From positions 43,364,495 through 43,428,494 of the forward strand of contig CAMGYJ010000002.1 of assembly GCA_946122785.1 (NCBI GenBank): DNA of 64,000 bases, written 5' to 3'. This stretch comes from Linum tenue (taxonomy: Eukaryota > Streptophyta > Magnoliopsida > Malpighiales > Linaceae). The translations under genes and the position numbers were made by a program. Below, one piece after another: positions 46,457 to 58,004 of this stretch (the first letter of the stretch is position 1; every line of letters starts with the position of its first letter). Under the pieces are notes generated by a model. That model was not told the origin of the DNA. It did not search any database and worked only from the letters and a program-made list of their open reading frames with translations.

Positions 46457-47734
46457 CTAAGCGGCCGACGGCGCCGTAACGTAATGAACCACTCCGGCCT
46501 CCGACAACGCCGCCAGGAACGGCTGCACATTCACCGCCTCCGGATCCACCACCGCCGCCTCCGACCCGACCCAGTTCCCGTAATCCAACGACTCGTCCTC
46601 GTAAATCTCCCACCACTTCTTCACCAGCATCTTGATGTCCTCCCTCTCCATGTTCTCTTCCTTCCCCGTATACCTCCACGGCTTAGATCCCTGTTTACCA
46701 AAAACCAATATTAAGTCCTTGTCCACATCCATAATACGAAACCAAAACCAGTCTCAATAACTCGATCGACTTACCGCGGCACAGTAGTGGACGACTTTGA
46801 CTTTCTCCAGCTGGACATTCTCGGGGTGACGCCACAGCATGGCGAGCACGAGATTGTACACGTTGGGAATCGGCCTGTAGACGTCCCTGAAGAACATGTT
46901 GAGGAAATCCTGCTCGGCGAACGGTGTCGGCGGGGTGACCTTCAGCTTCTTCATCAGCTGGTCGTAGATCGTCAGGCTGGGCTCGTAGACGAACATCCCG
47001 GCGTTGAAGTAGAGAGCGGGCTTCGGGCCCAGCTTCTCGACGGGCCAATCGACCTCGTCCGGCCTCTGCTGGCAGTACCCGATCTTGTGCTGCGGGGTGT
47101 GGCTCCACGTCTTCTCGCAGAAGCAGTCCATCACGGCGTAGAAGTGGCCGTCGGGGAGGTCGAACAGGTGGTCGATGTTCTCGAACACCTGGATGTCGCC
47201 GTCCAGGTATATCATCCTGCTGTACTCCACAAACTGCCGCCAGGAAGAAGCAATAATTCAATCAATCAATAAAATCACCACGTAGTAAATACATCAACAA
47301 CCTGTTAGAGTATGAGTAGTACGAAATTTTATTAAAATTTCGTACTACTCATACTCTAATACGATATCAGACGGAATTGTTACCTTCCAGATGCGGAGCT
47401 TGGAGTAGTTGATGACGTAGTACGCCATGGCGAACTCGGTCTGGTTGTCGGGCGGGCTGACCGGCTCGATCTCCCGGACGATGCAGCCCTGGGAGACAAG
47501 GATCCGGCGGTGCTCCTGAGGGACGTCGGGGAGGATGGCGACGACGAGAGGGTACTTGCTCTTCGCCTTGCGGAGTCCCTTGGCGAGCCCGACGACTCCC
47601 TTGACGTAGTCGCCGTTACCGGCCAGGAAGGTGACGTAAGCGCACTTGGATATACTCGGCTGCTTCGCCAGAGTGGCGGTGGTGGTTTTGGCGGCGAGGG
47701 CGCCGGCGGAGGTTGGTGTGATCTGAGGAGCCAT
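46457..47734 (-). CDS. GolS: Galactinol synthase (GT8 family), three exons
   Basis: Exons on the minus strand are inferred at 47734-47384, 47233-46775 and 46690-46457, with GT-AG introns and an unbroken 347-residue frame. The enzyme transfers galactose from UDP-galactose to myo-inositol, giving galactinol, the first committed step of raffinose-family oligosaccharide synthesis, in the cytosol. Visible marks are CAYVTFLAGNGDYVKGVVGL, the metal-binding DxD at residues 128-130 (YLDGDIQVF), GHFYAVMDCFCEKTW, KPALYFNAGMFVYEP, PFAEQDFLNMFF, the HYCAAGSKPW motif at 266-275 and the hydrophobic C-terminal pentapeptide APSAA that marks plant galactinol synthases. Length is normal for the family. The start is chosen because MAPQ follows a short leader and a TATA box lies 125-132 bases upstream. 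It appears intact. Which paralogue it is cannot be told. Confidence 0.97.
47305..47359. repeat. Perfect 26-bp-arm inverted repeat in GolS intron 1
   Basis: The arms 47305-47330 and 47334-47359 are exact reverse complements separated by ATT. The arm contains GAGTATGAGTAGTACGAAA. It lies 25-79 bases inside the 150-base intron, close to its 5' splice site, and makes up more than a third of the intron. Confidence 0.97.
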
Positions 47735-47858
47735 TTGTAGCGAAGTGGGAACTGTGTTTGATGAGTGAAGGAAAATTTGGTATCTTTTTTTCTCTTTCTG
47801 TTTGCTTTGTTGATTTGGTTGATGGCTTTGTGGTGGATTTTGAAGGTACGGGAGGGGT

Positions 47859-47866
47859 CTATTTAT
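47859..47866 (-). promoter_or_regulatory. TATA box of galactinol synthase
   Basis: ATAAATAG on the minus strand lies 125-132 bases upstream of the ATG at 47734. That predicts a start site near 47830 and a 5' UTR of about 100 bases. Confidence 0.65.
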
Positions 47867-48247
47867 GGAGAAATGGGGGTGCAACGGTGAGAATTTTTTA
47901 TTTTTTTAAAATGTGCTTTAAGTTTTACTAATTATGTTCTTTTATTAATTGAGATGGATGGAAATTCGTGATTGGTTATTATTAATTTAAAGATAGGGTG
48001 ATTAATGTGGTGGGGCGATGAATAATATATATTAATTAATAATTATCTGTGTCCAGTCCATGGGAGAAGAAGGTACTAGAGAGTGGGAGTCCGTGATCGG
48101 ACGGTTGACAGAGGATGGAAAAGGCATCGGACGGATCCAGGGAAAAGAGAGAATTTTAAATAAGCTGGAGGGAAGATACTAGAAGATCCTTTCTCCAGAC
48201 CTTTCCCCTGCTGCTGTTGTCTGGTTTTACAATACTACCCCTCTGGT

Positions 48248-48689
48248 TAGGGGTGGCTATACGGTCCGGTCCGGTTAAATTGGCCCAATTTGATCCGGTC
48301 CAGTCCGGTTTTTTTGAAAATATAAGGACCAAAGATTGGATTGGATACAGTCCGGTCTTGATCCGGTCCGGTCTTAACCCGGTCCGGTCCCAATTCGGTC
48401 TTGATTTTATATTGAGATTGTGGGAATTTGAGTGGCCTAAGGCCTAAAAGGGTGAGGAGTTGGTTAAGTTTTGTACTAAGTGCAAAGGTTTGTGGCCATT
48501 TATGCAAATTACCCTTAAGTTTTGGGTGTTAAGCTCTCTTACCCGGTCTTTATCCGGTTTTTTACCTCAAATCTAAGCCCAAAGATTTGATTGGATTGTT
48601 TACTATCCGATCCCGGTCCGGTCTCGGTCCGGGTTATACGGTCCGGTTTCCGGTTTTTTATCCGGTCCCGGTCCAAATAGCCAGCCCTA
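48248..48689. mobile_element. hAT-type MITE (442 bp) upstream of galactinol synthase
   Basis: The termini are TAGGGGTGGCTAT and ATAGCCAGCCCTA (one mismatch). The flanks are identical, CCTCTGGT at 48240-48247 and 48690-48697. Subterminal regions are arrays of GGTCCGGT/ACCGGACC. It is noncoding. It begins 514 bases upstream of the galactinol synthase start codon. Confidence 0.93.
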
Positions 48690-48845
48690 CCTCTGGTCCA
48701 CTGTTCACCTTACTTCCTAGAAAGAACGCGTAATTCGGGGAAATTAAAATTAATTAACTCAGTCTTTTGACGTTTAGCGCCAAATTGCGGGAAATGGTGG
48801 TTACTTACTGTTTCTGACCGTGACTGGCCGGGGTTTCTAGCGCCA

Positions 48846-49179
48846 GCCGACGACCGACGAGAGAACGTGAGGCCCGCCGTCGATAGACGACACGTTACCG
48901 ACGTTCCTTCCCGGTCCTTCATGTAGAATCCTGACCGTCCGTTCACGGCTGCTGTTTCTCTCCAGACTTCACGGTTGGGAAAAAAATTGGGACCCACAGT
49001 GGGACCACGAGAAGTGCCACGAAGGAGGAACACGTGGTGGTAATCGAAAGAGGAGTCGTTCTCTCTGTCCCGTCCTTTGGGTGGGACCCGCGGGGCCTTG
49101 GTTGCGTGGCATGTTGAAGGTGTGGGCCGGCGACAAGTGTCGGCAAGTTATTCCAAGCGCCGGGTCTACCTGCCACGTG
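48846..49179. promoter_or_regulatory. Candidate stress-response site cluster upstream of GolS
   Basis: DRE/CRT-like cores lie at 48846-48851 (GCCGAC), 48853-48858 and 48897-48902 (ACCGAC). G-box/ABRE cores CACGTG lie at 49031-49036 and 49174-49179. Galactinol synthases in several plants are induced by cold, drought or ABA through DREB and ABRE-binding factors. The sites are 1.1-1.45 kb from the start codon and are separated from it by the MITE. Function is inferred. Confidence 0.4.
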
Positions 49180-50096
49180 GGGATCTTGGATCGCGTTTGA
49201 TTGTGAGTGGGCTGGATACTTGAGCTTGGGCCTTTTTATTTGGTTAGTTGGGCCTGGATATTGTGGCGTCGGCCTTCTCCTCTAATTGGCTGGTCTGGTC
49301 TGGTCTTCCGTTGTTAATTATTTAGTTTTGGTGAGGCAGCGACCTAATGCAGTACTTTTTTTCTTCTTCTTTTCTTTAGGGAGGATAATGGAAAGAGATT
49401 GGACATAGGATGATGGATAATAGTAAAAGATAGAGATATATGGGATTGACGAACCGACAATTTTTTGGATAACGTTTGTACAGTGTATGTATTGTACAAA
49501 TTAATTAATGAAGGGATTGTTTTGGTCAAGACATACCACGTTTCAAGGCTTGGATTGGGCCAACAGTAAACCATGGGGCACGTAATTTGCTTCTGAGACA
49601 AGGTATTAAACCGTTGGTAGACAAGTTTTGGGTGCTTTTTTCATCCATCAATGCACCTTCAAAAAACCAAACGTGATTTTCTTCATTCAATTTGGAGGGA
49701 CCCAAAATCTAGCTATCATGATCGATCTTGGTTTACTTTGTCAGTTGAAGGGAGAATCAGTTACATATTAATTTGTATGATCATTATATTGTCCACATAT
49801 TTTCAGAGAAGGTAGTTATTCAACACGTAACCTCGACAATGGTTTTCTTTCAATTTTATCGACGATACAGTGCATGAATAATGGCACGCTTGTTTGAATA
49901 TGGAACATACATCTTATCATCTATCCTTAATTATAATGTAATAATCGTTATTCGAATTCTAGTGTTAGGACCTAATGCGATAACCAAAGTTAGATTTTAC
50001 TACGTGTTCGATCCTACCTTGTAGCAATGGAATAAGTTAATTCGAATCCTTATATTTAGTGTTTTTCAAGAGAATTTATGCATCTCATATATATAT
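49180..50096. other. Spacer without recognised gene
   Basis: AT-rich, with CT runs near 49355-49378. Nothing supportable. Confidence 0.4.
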
Positions 50097-50465
50097 GGTG
50101 CCGTATTCGGTGCATTCAGTGCACCCGCCTCATAATTGTCATTCTGACCGTGCGATTCATGTCAAAACGGTATCAATTGTTGCTTATGAGATTATAAACA
50201 AGAAACACATGAATTTGAAAAAAAATTCATTCAAAATTTACTGTAATTCGAAGGATTTAGGATTTAGGGTTAGGGTTTAGGTTTACAATTTGGGATTTTG
50301 GGTTGGGATTCAAAATTGAATGTTAAGGGGTTAGGGTAATGGATTGATTTGTTATGATTCTATGTCATATCATCATATTATATTGAGAGTACTAATTAAA
50401 GTTCAAAATTTGATGTATTATGGACACTTTTACAGTTGGGTGCACTGAGTGCACCGAAGTAGCCA

Positions 50466-50467
<2 letters not shown>
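50097..50467. mobile_element. TIR element (371 bp) in a TA-rich target
   Basis: The left end GGTGCCGTATTCGGTGCATT and the right end GAGTGCACCGAAGTAGCCACC are imperfect inverted repeats of about 30 bases, each with an internal GTGCANTNAGTGCAC palindrome. They sit in TATATATA runs on both sides, so the target duplication cannot be resolved. There is no coding sequence. The superfamily is uncertain. Confidence 0.75.
50255..50285. repeat. Interstitial telomere-like repeat
   Basis: Degenerate copies of the plant telomere unit TTTAGGG appear in the run GGATTTAGGGTTAGGGTTTAG, inside the TIR element at 50097-50467. Confidence 0.7.
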
Positions 50468-50498
<31 letters not shown>

Positions 50499-51789
50499 CT
50501 AAATAAAAATTTTCATGAGTGTGAAATAATGGTAAAGACATTGGATGGCTCTGCACAAAAAGATTTCTGATGTAAATATGCAAGCAGGGTCGTCGAATGA
50601 GTTCTGGGGGCTTTGTTCAAGAAATAGATATTGTCCATTTTTCATGAAACGGATCAGGTCAGTAATTTTATGGTGAGTAACCTGTCTACATCAACATGAC
50701 ATCAGCATCTCTCTCTTCTGAAAAGCTTTTAATTTTCCCCTCTTTAATCTTTGACGGACGATTTCTTACTCATTTTAAGTCGAAATTTAATTTTTTTGAA
50801 CAGTTAGATCAGATTAATTGTGTTCTTCAAAATGATATCCACTTTGATATATTTTTGAACAAAAAAATTGAGCCATTTTTTACCAGTCTATACCATATGG
50901 TATTTACTGGTATTGAAATAAGAGCATACCTACGGTTTGAAAAGCGTACCATGGTGGTATGAACAAACCAAGACTGTAGGATGGTTGAATACATGATAGT
51001 AGAAATATATTAACTGTCATTTGCGACTTTTAACATTGTGTACCACAAGATACCACCCCGTACCAGGGTGGTATTGTATGGTATTGTGTGGTATTTTTTG
51101 GTCCTGTAATTTATTCACTCCGAAATTTGTAGATCTAATAGATCATGATGAACTCGTCTCTTCTATGCAAACGTGTTCAAAAACGAATTAAAAACGAAGA
51201 AAATACCATATGGTATGTAGTTGGTACCGAGAGGCCAGATTTTTTTCTCAAAAAATATTAAAAATTGATCTAATTTTGTAGAGCATGATGAACTCGTTCC
51301 ATCTGTGCAAAAAAATTAAAATCCGAGTTAAAATGAAAAAGATATGAGCCGACTAAGAAAGCTAGGAAAAAAAATTGTCTTTAATTCTCCATTCTTATAT
51401 CTGAATTTTCTAAATGAAGGGTTGAGATTTGGTTATTAATGAATGCATAACCCATGGTTATGCACCGTAACTTGAGCCCATTTTTCAAATATAGTAACCA
51501 TAAAAAACCATGATATCTAAAAAAAACATGATATCAGGTATATATTAAATAGAAATCATCACTTCATTACTTAGAATCTAATATCCTAGCATTATTTAAA
51601 ATGAAATCATTTTTATATCTATATGAAAACAATATCAACTAATATAAATATTGTGAAGGCCCCTAATATTTGATCGCCAAAATATTAACTAACTGACTTA
51701 ACCTTTTTAGTAAGAAATATTTGTATAAGACATCGTTGTGGAATTTTTTTCTTAATCAAGCAGCATAATAAAAGCAAAGGTCAAGAAAT
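50468..51789. other. AT-rich region with TACC/GGTA palindromes
   Basis: A TA microsatellite lies at 50468-50496. ATACCATATGGTAT occurs at 50890-50903 and again at 51203-51216, and TACCACCC...GGGTGGTA forms a small hairpin near 51052-51075. A block with GATCATGATGAACTCGT (51142) recurs as GAGCATGATGAACTCGT near 51282. There is no gene. Confidence 0.55.
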
Positions 51790-52050
51790 ATCCCATCAAC
51801 TAGGGTTTTTTCTTTCGTATAGTGAGAGCTGATCGTGGCGGCGGAAACCTAGGGTTCCCACTACAACTCGGTGACAGAGTCCTGATCTAGGAAGAAATAC
51901 TACATACAAGACTCTATAAGAGCTCCTGTAATAACAGCTAAGCGAAGTCCTTTCATTATTGTGAACAGTGAAGACCTCAGCAACATATTCCCTCTAAACC
52001 CTAAAGTGTTGACGGCGCTTCCTTTGAAGCGTATTCACCAAGTCAAATAG

Positions 52051-52851
52051 CGTGTGACCAGCGATTGACAGATCTACAAGGGCATCCACCAACGACAAGG
52101 ATGTTGAAACAGCCCTCAAGGAAGCTGCACAGGAAGGGGTTGATCCCACAACGGCACTTGAAGATCAGCTAAACCAGATTACCCTGGATGAGGATGATGA
52201 AGAGCCACTAGAAGTCGAAGATGCTGATGTTGATGTGGTCAGAATGGAGGCGGTCCGACATCTAGGGCTTGTAGCACGCCTAGTGTCAGATAAAGAACCC
52301 AATATCCAGTCAATGAAAATAGCTTTAACAAAAGCTTGGGGACTGAAGAAAGGGTATCAGATATCTGTGTTAGGTAACAACCTTTTTGCTTTCCATTTTC
52401 TTGAGATGGATGATCGCAATAAGGTCTGCTATGGGGGCCCTGGCACTATGAGAATAGTGCAATGTTATTCATGGCAAGCTGGTGGATCAAGGAACCAGTC
52501 CCAGAAGATCTGCATAAAATGGAGATTTGGATACAAGTCAAAGAATTTCCAATGGAACTAAGAACACTATCTATGACAGAGAAGATAGAAAACAGAGTTG
52601 GTGAGTTCGTATATTTTGATGATAGCTCAGAGAAGATGTGGGATGATTTCATTCGCATAAGAGTTAGTATTTCGATCAATAACCCGCTGAGGAAAAAGAT
52701 AAAACTCAATGTTGGTGGAGAACTAAAGGAATTCCTGATTAAGTATGAGAAACTCCCCCTCTGCCACTCCTGTGACAAAATAGGGCATGTGAAGATTAAA
52801 TGTCCAAAGCCATCCCAGCTGACTGTTGATCCCTATAGCAAGGTTCCAGGG
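52051..52851 (+). pseudogene. LINE ORF1: DUF4283 and CCHC zinc knuckle, frameshifted
   Basis: The first frame (about 52051-52445) has an acidic lead, then LGLVARLVSDKEPNIQSMKI and LTKAWGLKKGYQISVLGNNL, the start of DUF4283. After a one-base shift near 52445, the second frame gives SWWIKEPVPEDLHKMEIWIQ, EFPMELRTL and the zinc knuckle CHSCDKIGHVKIKCPKP (CX2CX4HX4C). ORF1 proteins bind element RNA. No ATG starts the open stretch, so the original start is lost or altered. The frame runs on without stop into reverse transcriptase. Confidence 0.85.
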
Positions 52852-54453
52852 CAAATAAAGTGGAAGCAAGGTTCCAGGGCAGACTGGCTAAAAGAAGGGG
52901 ACTGCAACACGAGCTATTTTCACAGGAAAGCCTCAGAAAGAAGAAGAAAGAATATAATCAAAAGGCTCAGAAATGAAGCTGGCCAGGTTTTCACGGGACA
53001 ACAAGGGGTCTCTAACTGTTTGAGACAGTATTTACAAACTCTGTTTAAAGCTGGAAATCAACCAATTCAGGGCAGAAATTTATCGGCAGTAACTACTAGG
53101 GTCACAACGGAGATGAATCAGGAGTTGCTACGGCCATACACTGATGAGGAAATATGGTTCGCCTTGAAGCAAATGGGACCAAACAAAGCCCCTGGGGCAG
53201 ATGGAATGTCCGCCAGATTTGTTCAAAAGAACTGGAGTGTTGTGGGTCCAGTAATCAAGGATGAAATAAAAAGTTATCTAGAGCTTGGAGAGTTTCCCCA
53301 GCAACTCAACCACACCCTGATAACTTTGATTCCAAAGAAGAAGAAACTGGAATCTCCTCTTGACTTCAGGCCCATCAACCTATGTAAAGTAATCTACAAG
53401 ATCATCTCGAAGACAATAGCAAACAGGTTGAAAGCCATTCTAAATCAAATTATAGATGAGCCTCATAGTGATTTTGTACCGGGAAGATTCATTACTGACA
53501 ATGTCCTAGTAGCTTTTGAGCTATTCCACACTATGAAGCAGAAAACACAGGCAAAAAAGGTTTGATGGCGCAGCTAAACTAGACATCTCAAAGCCTACGA
53601 TAGAGTGGAGTGGTAATTCCTGGAGGCTATTATGCTAAAGTTGGGATTCGCAGAACAATGGGCCAGACTAATAATGAGATGTGTGACTACGGTTACCTAC
53701 TCACTACTAGTTAATGACCACCAGGCCGAAACTTTTCAACCAGAGAGGGGCCTAAGACAAGGAGACCCTATTTCCCCATATTTATTTCTGTTCTGTGTAG
53801 AGGGTCTCTCGGCTCTAATGACAAAGGCAGCAAGGGAAGGAAAGATTCATGGACTAAAGGCTTCAGTTTGAGGGCCCTTAGTCTCTCACCTGTTGTTTGC
53901 TGATGACAGTATATTCTTCACGCGTGCTACTCCATAGGAATGCAGTGCCCTAAAGGAAATCCTGGAGACTTACGAGCTGGAATCAGGGCAAGTGGTCAAT
54001 CTGCAGAAATCATAAATAAGTTTCAGTCTGAGTGTTGGAGCAAATCAGTGGAACACTCTAGCTTCGATCCTAGGCATGAAACGGGTTATTGAGCATGAAA
54101 AATACTTAGGACTACCAACTACAATAGGAAGGCAGAAGAAAACCACTTTTGGTACCCTAGTTGACCGGGTAAGGAAGAAGATTAAACTCTGGAAGAGCCA
54201 CTCCCTATCAATAGCATCTAAAGAGGTTCTTATTAAAGATGTGGCACAGGGTCAAGCCACTTACACTATGTTGGTTTTTCTGATTCCCCAAAGTGTACTA
54301 AATGAGATAAGAAGATCTATCTCTAGCTTCTGGTGGAGGCAGCAAAAAGAAGAAAAAAGAATACCCTGGAAAGCTTGGAGACAAGTCTTCAAACCAAAAG
54401 CAGAAGGTGGCATGGGGTTTAAGGATCTAAGAGCTTTTACCTTGCATTATTAG
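52852..54453 (+). pseudogene. LINE reverse transcriptase, fused to ORF1 and broken downstream
   Basis: The frame entering from ORF1 continues with SRADWLKEGDCNTSYFHRKA, APGADGMSARFVQKNW, LITLIPKKKKLESPLDFRPI, IANRLKAILNQII and FVPGRFITDNVLVAFE, then stops at 53563-53565 after an A-run frameshift (53551-53557). Later pieces hold RGLRQGDPISPYLFLFCVEG (53632-53871), HLLFADDSIFF (catalytic FADD, about 53887-53919) and EKYLGLPTTIGRQKK to LSIASKEVLIKDVAQ (54076-54453). Stops and shifts make it inactive. Confidence 0.9.
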
Positions 54454-54530
54454 GGAAACAAATCTGGAATCTACTCCTTAATCCGGACTCCCAAGTTGGA
54501 ACTAATTCTAGCTATAACTGGAGGAGCATC

Positions 54531-55451
54531 ATGGCAGCCCAAAACCTTATCAAGAAGGAGATGAGATGGCGAGTGGGGGATGGGACACAAGTAAATATTT
54601 GGGAGGACAGATGGGTGGCAGGAGCTGAAGACACTGGCCTCAAAGTTACCACTACGAGAACAATGGAAGGTGAGCTAGAAAGAGTTACTGATCTTATTGA
54701 CCACGACCTTCGACAGTGGAAGAAGGATCTTCTCCAGTAACACTTTAAACCTACAGACAGGGTGAGGTTAGAAGGAATCCCTCTGTCTAGGCAACATATT
54801 CCAGACACAGAGGTTTGGGCTTTCGAAAAGAATGGGAAATACTCTGTCAAAACAGCCTACAAATTATTCTACAAAGAGCTTGCAAGCAACCCGCTTGACG
54901 TAGAAGAAGCAGAGGCAGAAGCAGAGGATAATAATGAGATGGGAGCACTTAACGAAGAAGTTGAAGTCTATGATCCCATAAAATGGAAACGACTTTGGAA
55001 GCTGGTAATTCCACCTAAGGTCAAGATCTTCCTATGGAGGCTGATTCACAATATTCTACCTACTGGGAAGAATATCGAGAAGCGAAAGAAGGATGCACCG
55101 ATTGAGTGTCCATTCTGCAACTTAGAGGAAACCCAAACCCACATCTTTAAAGAATGTCAATGGGCAACCAGGATTTGGAGACCAACAAGTTTCAGACCTC
55201 TATTTGAACTAGAACTCAACCTGTCTACTGGGAGCTGCCTATGCGAGGTCATGGAGAGGGTGGATGATGATACCCTAGGCCAGGTTAGTATGATCCTCTG
55301 GACTATATGGAACAAGCGGAACAACCACATGTTCAATAATCGGAAAGCTCAGGAAGGGGAAATCGTTGGGAAAGCCCTAAACTACTGGGAAGAATTCAAG
55401 GATCATCATGTCAAAGAACTCGAACCCAGGAATCGAGAAAGGCTTACCTAG
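54531..55451 (+). pseudogene. LINE linker and zf-RVT domain
   Basis: The segment 54531-54740 carries WRVGDGTQVNIWEDRWV, a common block after reverse transcriptase in plant LINEs. The segment 54762-55451 is an open frame of 229 residues with SVKTAYKLFY, WKRLWKLVIPPKVKIFLWRL, the zinc motif CPFCNLEETQTHIFKEC and WTIWNKRNNHMF. It ends at a TAG next to the RNase H frame. Confidence 0.88.
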
Positions 55452-55478
55452 GAACCGCCGCCAGCGGGATGGATCAAA

Positions 55479-55928
55479 TTGAATATGGACGATGTTGTTC
55501 TAAAAGACGAAGGAACAGGCTTCGGGACGGTCGATGAGAATGGCCATTTCTTGATGGCGGCGGTCTGCAGGGAGCGCGTCCAATGGTCCCCAGAGCTGGC
55601 CGAGATAAAAGCGATTGCCTTCGGATTGAAGCAAGTGGAGAGGTATGGATTTCAAGCAACCATTATTGAAATGGACTGCCAGAGCGCATTTCTCGCTCTG
55701 GAAAAAGCGGAGGTGACGAGGTTGGAGGCTGGTGCTCTGATTCAAGAATTACAAACAGAAGCGATGAGGTTGGGCTCAATCCAGTGGAAATTTTCAAAGA
55801 GGGAATGTAATGGGGCGGCCCATCTTTTAGCCCATACACCTTGTAATTGGGATACCCAGGAAGACTGGGTGTCTCGACCGCCAATGTTTCTTTTACCGGT
55901 TTTAGATTCTGAGCCCATGATGCATTAA
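55479..55928 (+). pseudogene. LINE RNase H (RVT_3)
   Basis: This is an open frame of 149 residues. It includes GTVDENGHFLMAA, LAEIKAIAFGLKQVERYGF (with the second catalytic Glu), IIEMDCQSAFLAL (third acidic residue) and SKRECNGAAHLLAH. The first catalytic motif normally reads KLNVDGA and here reads KLNMDDV, so the first site is altered. The domain follows zf-RVT, as in other RNase H-bearing plant LINEs. Confidence 0.88.
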
Positions 55929-55990
55929 TAAAACTAGCGTGGGCCCCAACCATTTGGCCGGAGGAAGGTGAGGTATTAAATTTGATAATG

Positions 55991-58004
55991 TAATGGGGTG
56001 TATAGCTTATTGTTGTATAGTTTTTTTATGGGAAACACGTGATAAAAATAGTGAATTTTAGTAGGAAAGAGACATGAATGATGTAACGAATCAAAAATCA
56101 GCCTTATGAACCAAAATCAAGTACTTGTTACCTTGTGAAACAATATTGTTTCTGGTAAAATGATGAGGTGGAGTAAGTTTTATAGAAACTGAATTCCAGA
56201 AATTCGAATAAAAAATCGCCTATCCCGCCGGTTTTCGGGAAATGAGCATCTCACAATCGTTGCTAGCTTTTACTCGGCCCGTTGCCCGATTAATTTGCTT
56301 TATAAAACTTTCGTCTTGTCATCATTGTGCTTTCTGGTTTTTTGCCAAGCCATGATAAAATCTAAAGAAATCAAGAATGAACAACACGATTTGGGATAAG
56401 AACCACCGTTCTTCTATCCCTAGAAAATGGTGGTAAACACGAACTCACTTGCCAAACTGGTTTGGATTGAGATTTCTATCGGGTATCAGGGAACCATGTG
56501 ATTATAAATTAGACTTGATCAAAATGGGCCAAAACTTGAAATTCAGCCTGTTTGACCGACCCATGCCAAACTCTAATTATTCTTTACTTTTAAACTTTAT
56601 ATTTGAAAATAAAAAATAATGAAATAAAAGAGATGACTGCAATTCTCCATTTGCAAATCACTGATTCGGGAATAAAACTATAGAATTTCGAAAGGAAACT
56701 GAAAATGTTTAGGATCGTTTTAATGTTAAAAATAACCAAATAGATCTTTATGTTTAGTTTTTTACTAACAAGTACCAAACGATTCCTTAAATATACACTA
56801 TAATTTAATCATATTATGATATCAAATAATTACATAATATATATTTGAAATGATAAAAATTGGACTAATTGGGTTGGTCGAGGTTGAACCACTGAATAAC
56901 TTTAAAATACATTATATTTTAGCCACTAAGATATAAAATAATTTAATCATTACACTATATTATGCTAGAGAAAATAGCTTGTTTTAGAATGACAAACCCA
57001 TGATGTTCATTTGTTTTACTTGATGGGCAAATCCCATGAAGGTCAGACCCATTCAACTCTTTTATTTTATGATTAGCGGTTAGCCCATTAGAATCCATGC
57101 ATTAGTTTATTGTTAAATTTTTTTCTTTTTAGCAATAAAAATGAGTATTGTTTTTGCCTTTTCATATATATTTTACCACCACGGAAAAATAAAAGGAGTT
57201 AAAGAAAAGCAAAGGTCAAGACGACATGAAAATCCTAGTAAATTTGAGTATGTGCAGGTGATTAACTACTACAATAACGAGTTCGAAAAAGAAGCTAAGT
57301 TGGTGAAGATTAGAGATAGCGTTAGGTACTATTAGATTAGGTTTCCTAGTGAAATGCAATTGTCATTTTTCTTGCATTTTATTTCTGGTGTGAATCGGAA
57401 GAATTTGAGCTTTACCAGTATTCTGATCTATCTTTACATGAATGAACCACAAGTTTTCGCGGTTAATTAAGATGTGGGATCCAATACGTCCAATTACAAA
57501 GTCAAGGAGGAAAGTGAGGGAGCCCCCCACATGAATTAATAAGTCACCAAATCCATTCCATGCACGTCGATATTAATTTAGTTAATATCCCATGCCAACA
57601 ACAACAGTTGTTTAGTGTAAGAAAAGGAATGGTCGGTCGGTCATCTCAATATTATAACTGTTGAAAGCTGTCGGTGCAAGCAAGCTATAGGCAGCTTCAG
57701 CCACAATTTCACCATCCATCCACCGTTTCCTTGTGCTCCAGTTGGGTCTTGGATGGTGGGTGGGTTTCCTGTTTAGGTCAGCCACCTAGTCCCACGTCCC
57801 CGTAAAAAAAAAAAAAAACAATTGTGATTCTAAATTCGTATTGTATTAATTATTAAAGGTCCGAACGGGAATTTTCTTATTATGGGAATGTAAATCGTGT
57901 AGACAGTTTTTGACATGTTTAAATCACGATTTCGACACAAAATATCATACGGCTAGTTTTTTCGATACGATTTAACAATCATGGTTTAAACCCTAAATAA
58001 TAAC
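55991..58004. other. AT-rich spacer
   Basis: Short open frames (for example 57141-57335) show no recognisable domain. A poly(A) run lies at 57805-57820. Confidence 0.4.

Larger units (their letters stand above)
51790..55990 (+). mobile_element. Decayed L1-type LINE lacking the endonuclease
   Basis: Order: ORF1 (about 52050-52800, DUF4283 then CCHC knuckle), directly followed by reverse transcriptase (52850-about 54450), zf-RVT (54762-55451) and RNase H (55479-55928). The whole endonuclease, expected between ORF1 and reverse transcriptase, is absent. Stops and frameshifts occur throughout. The outer ends are estimated from the loss of recognisable sequence; no TSD was found. Confidence 0.9.

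Noticed and set aside
46787..47272. Long plus-strand open frame (161 codons)
   Set aside because: It is the antisense shadow of galactinol synthase exon 2, which has GC-rich third positions.
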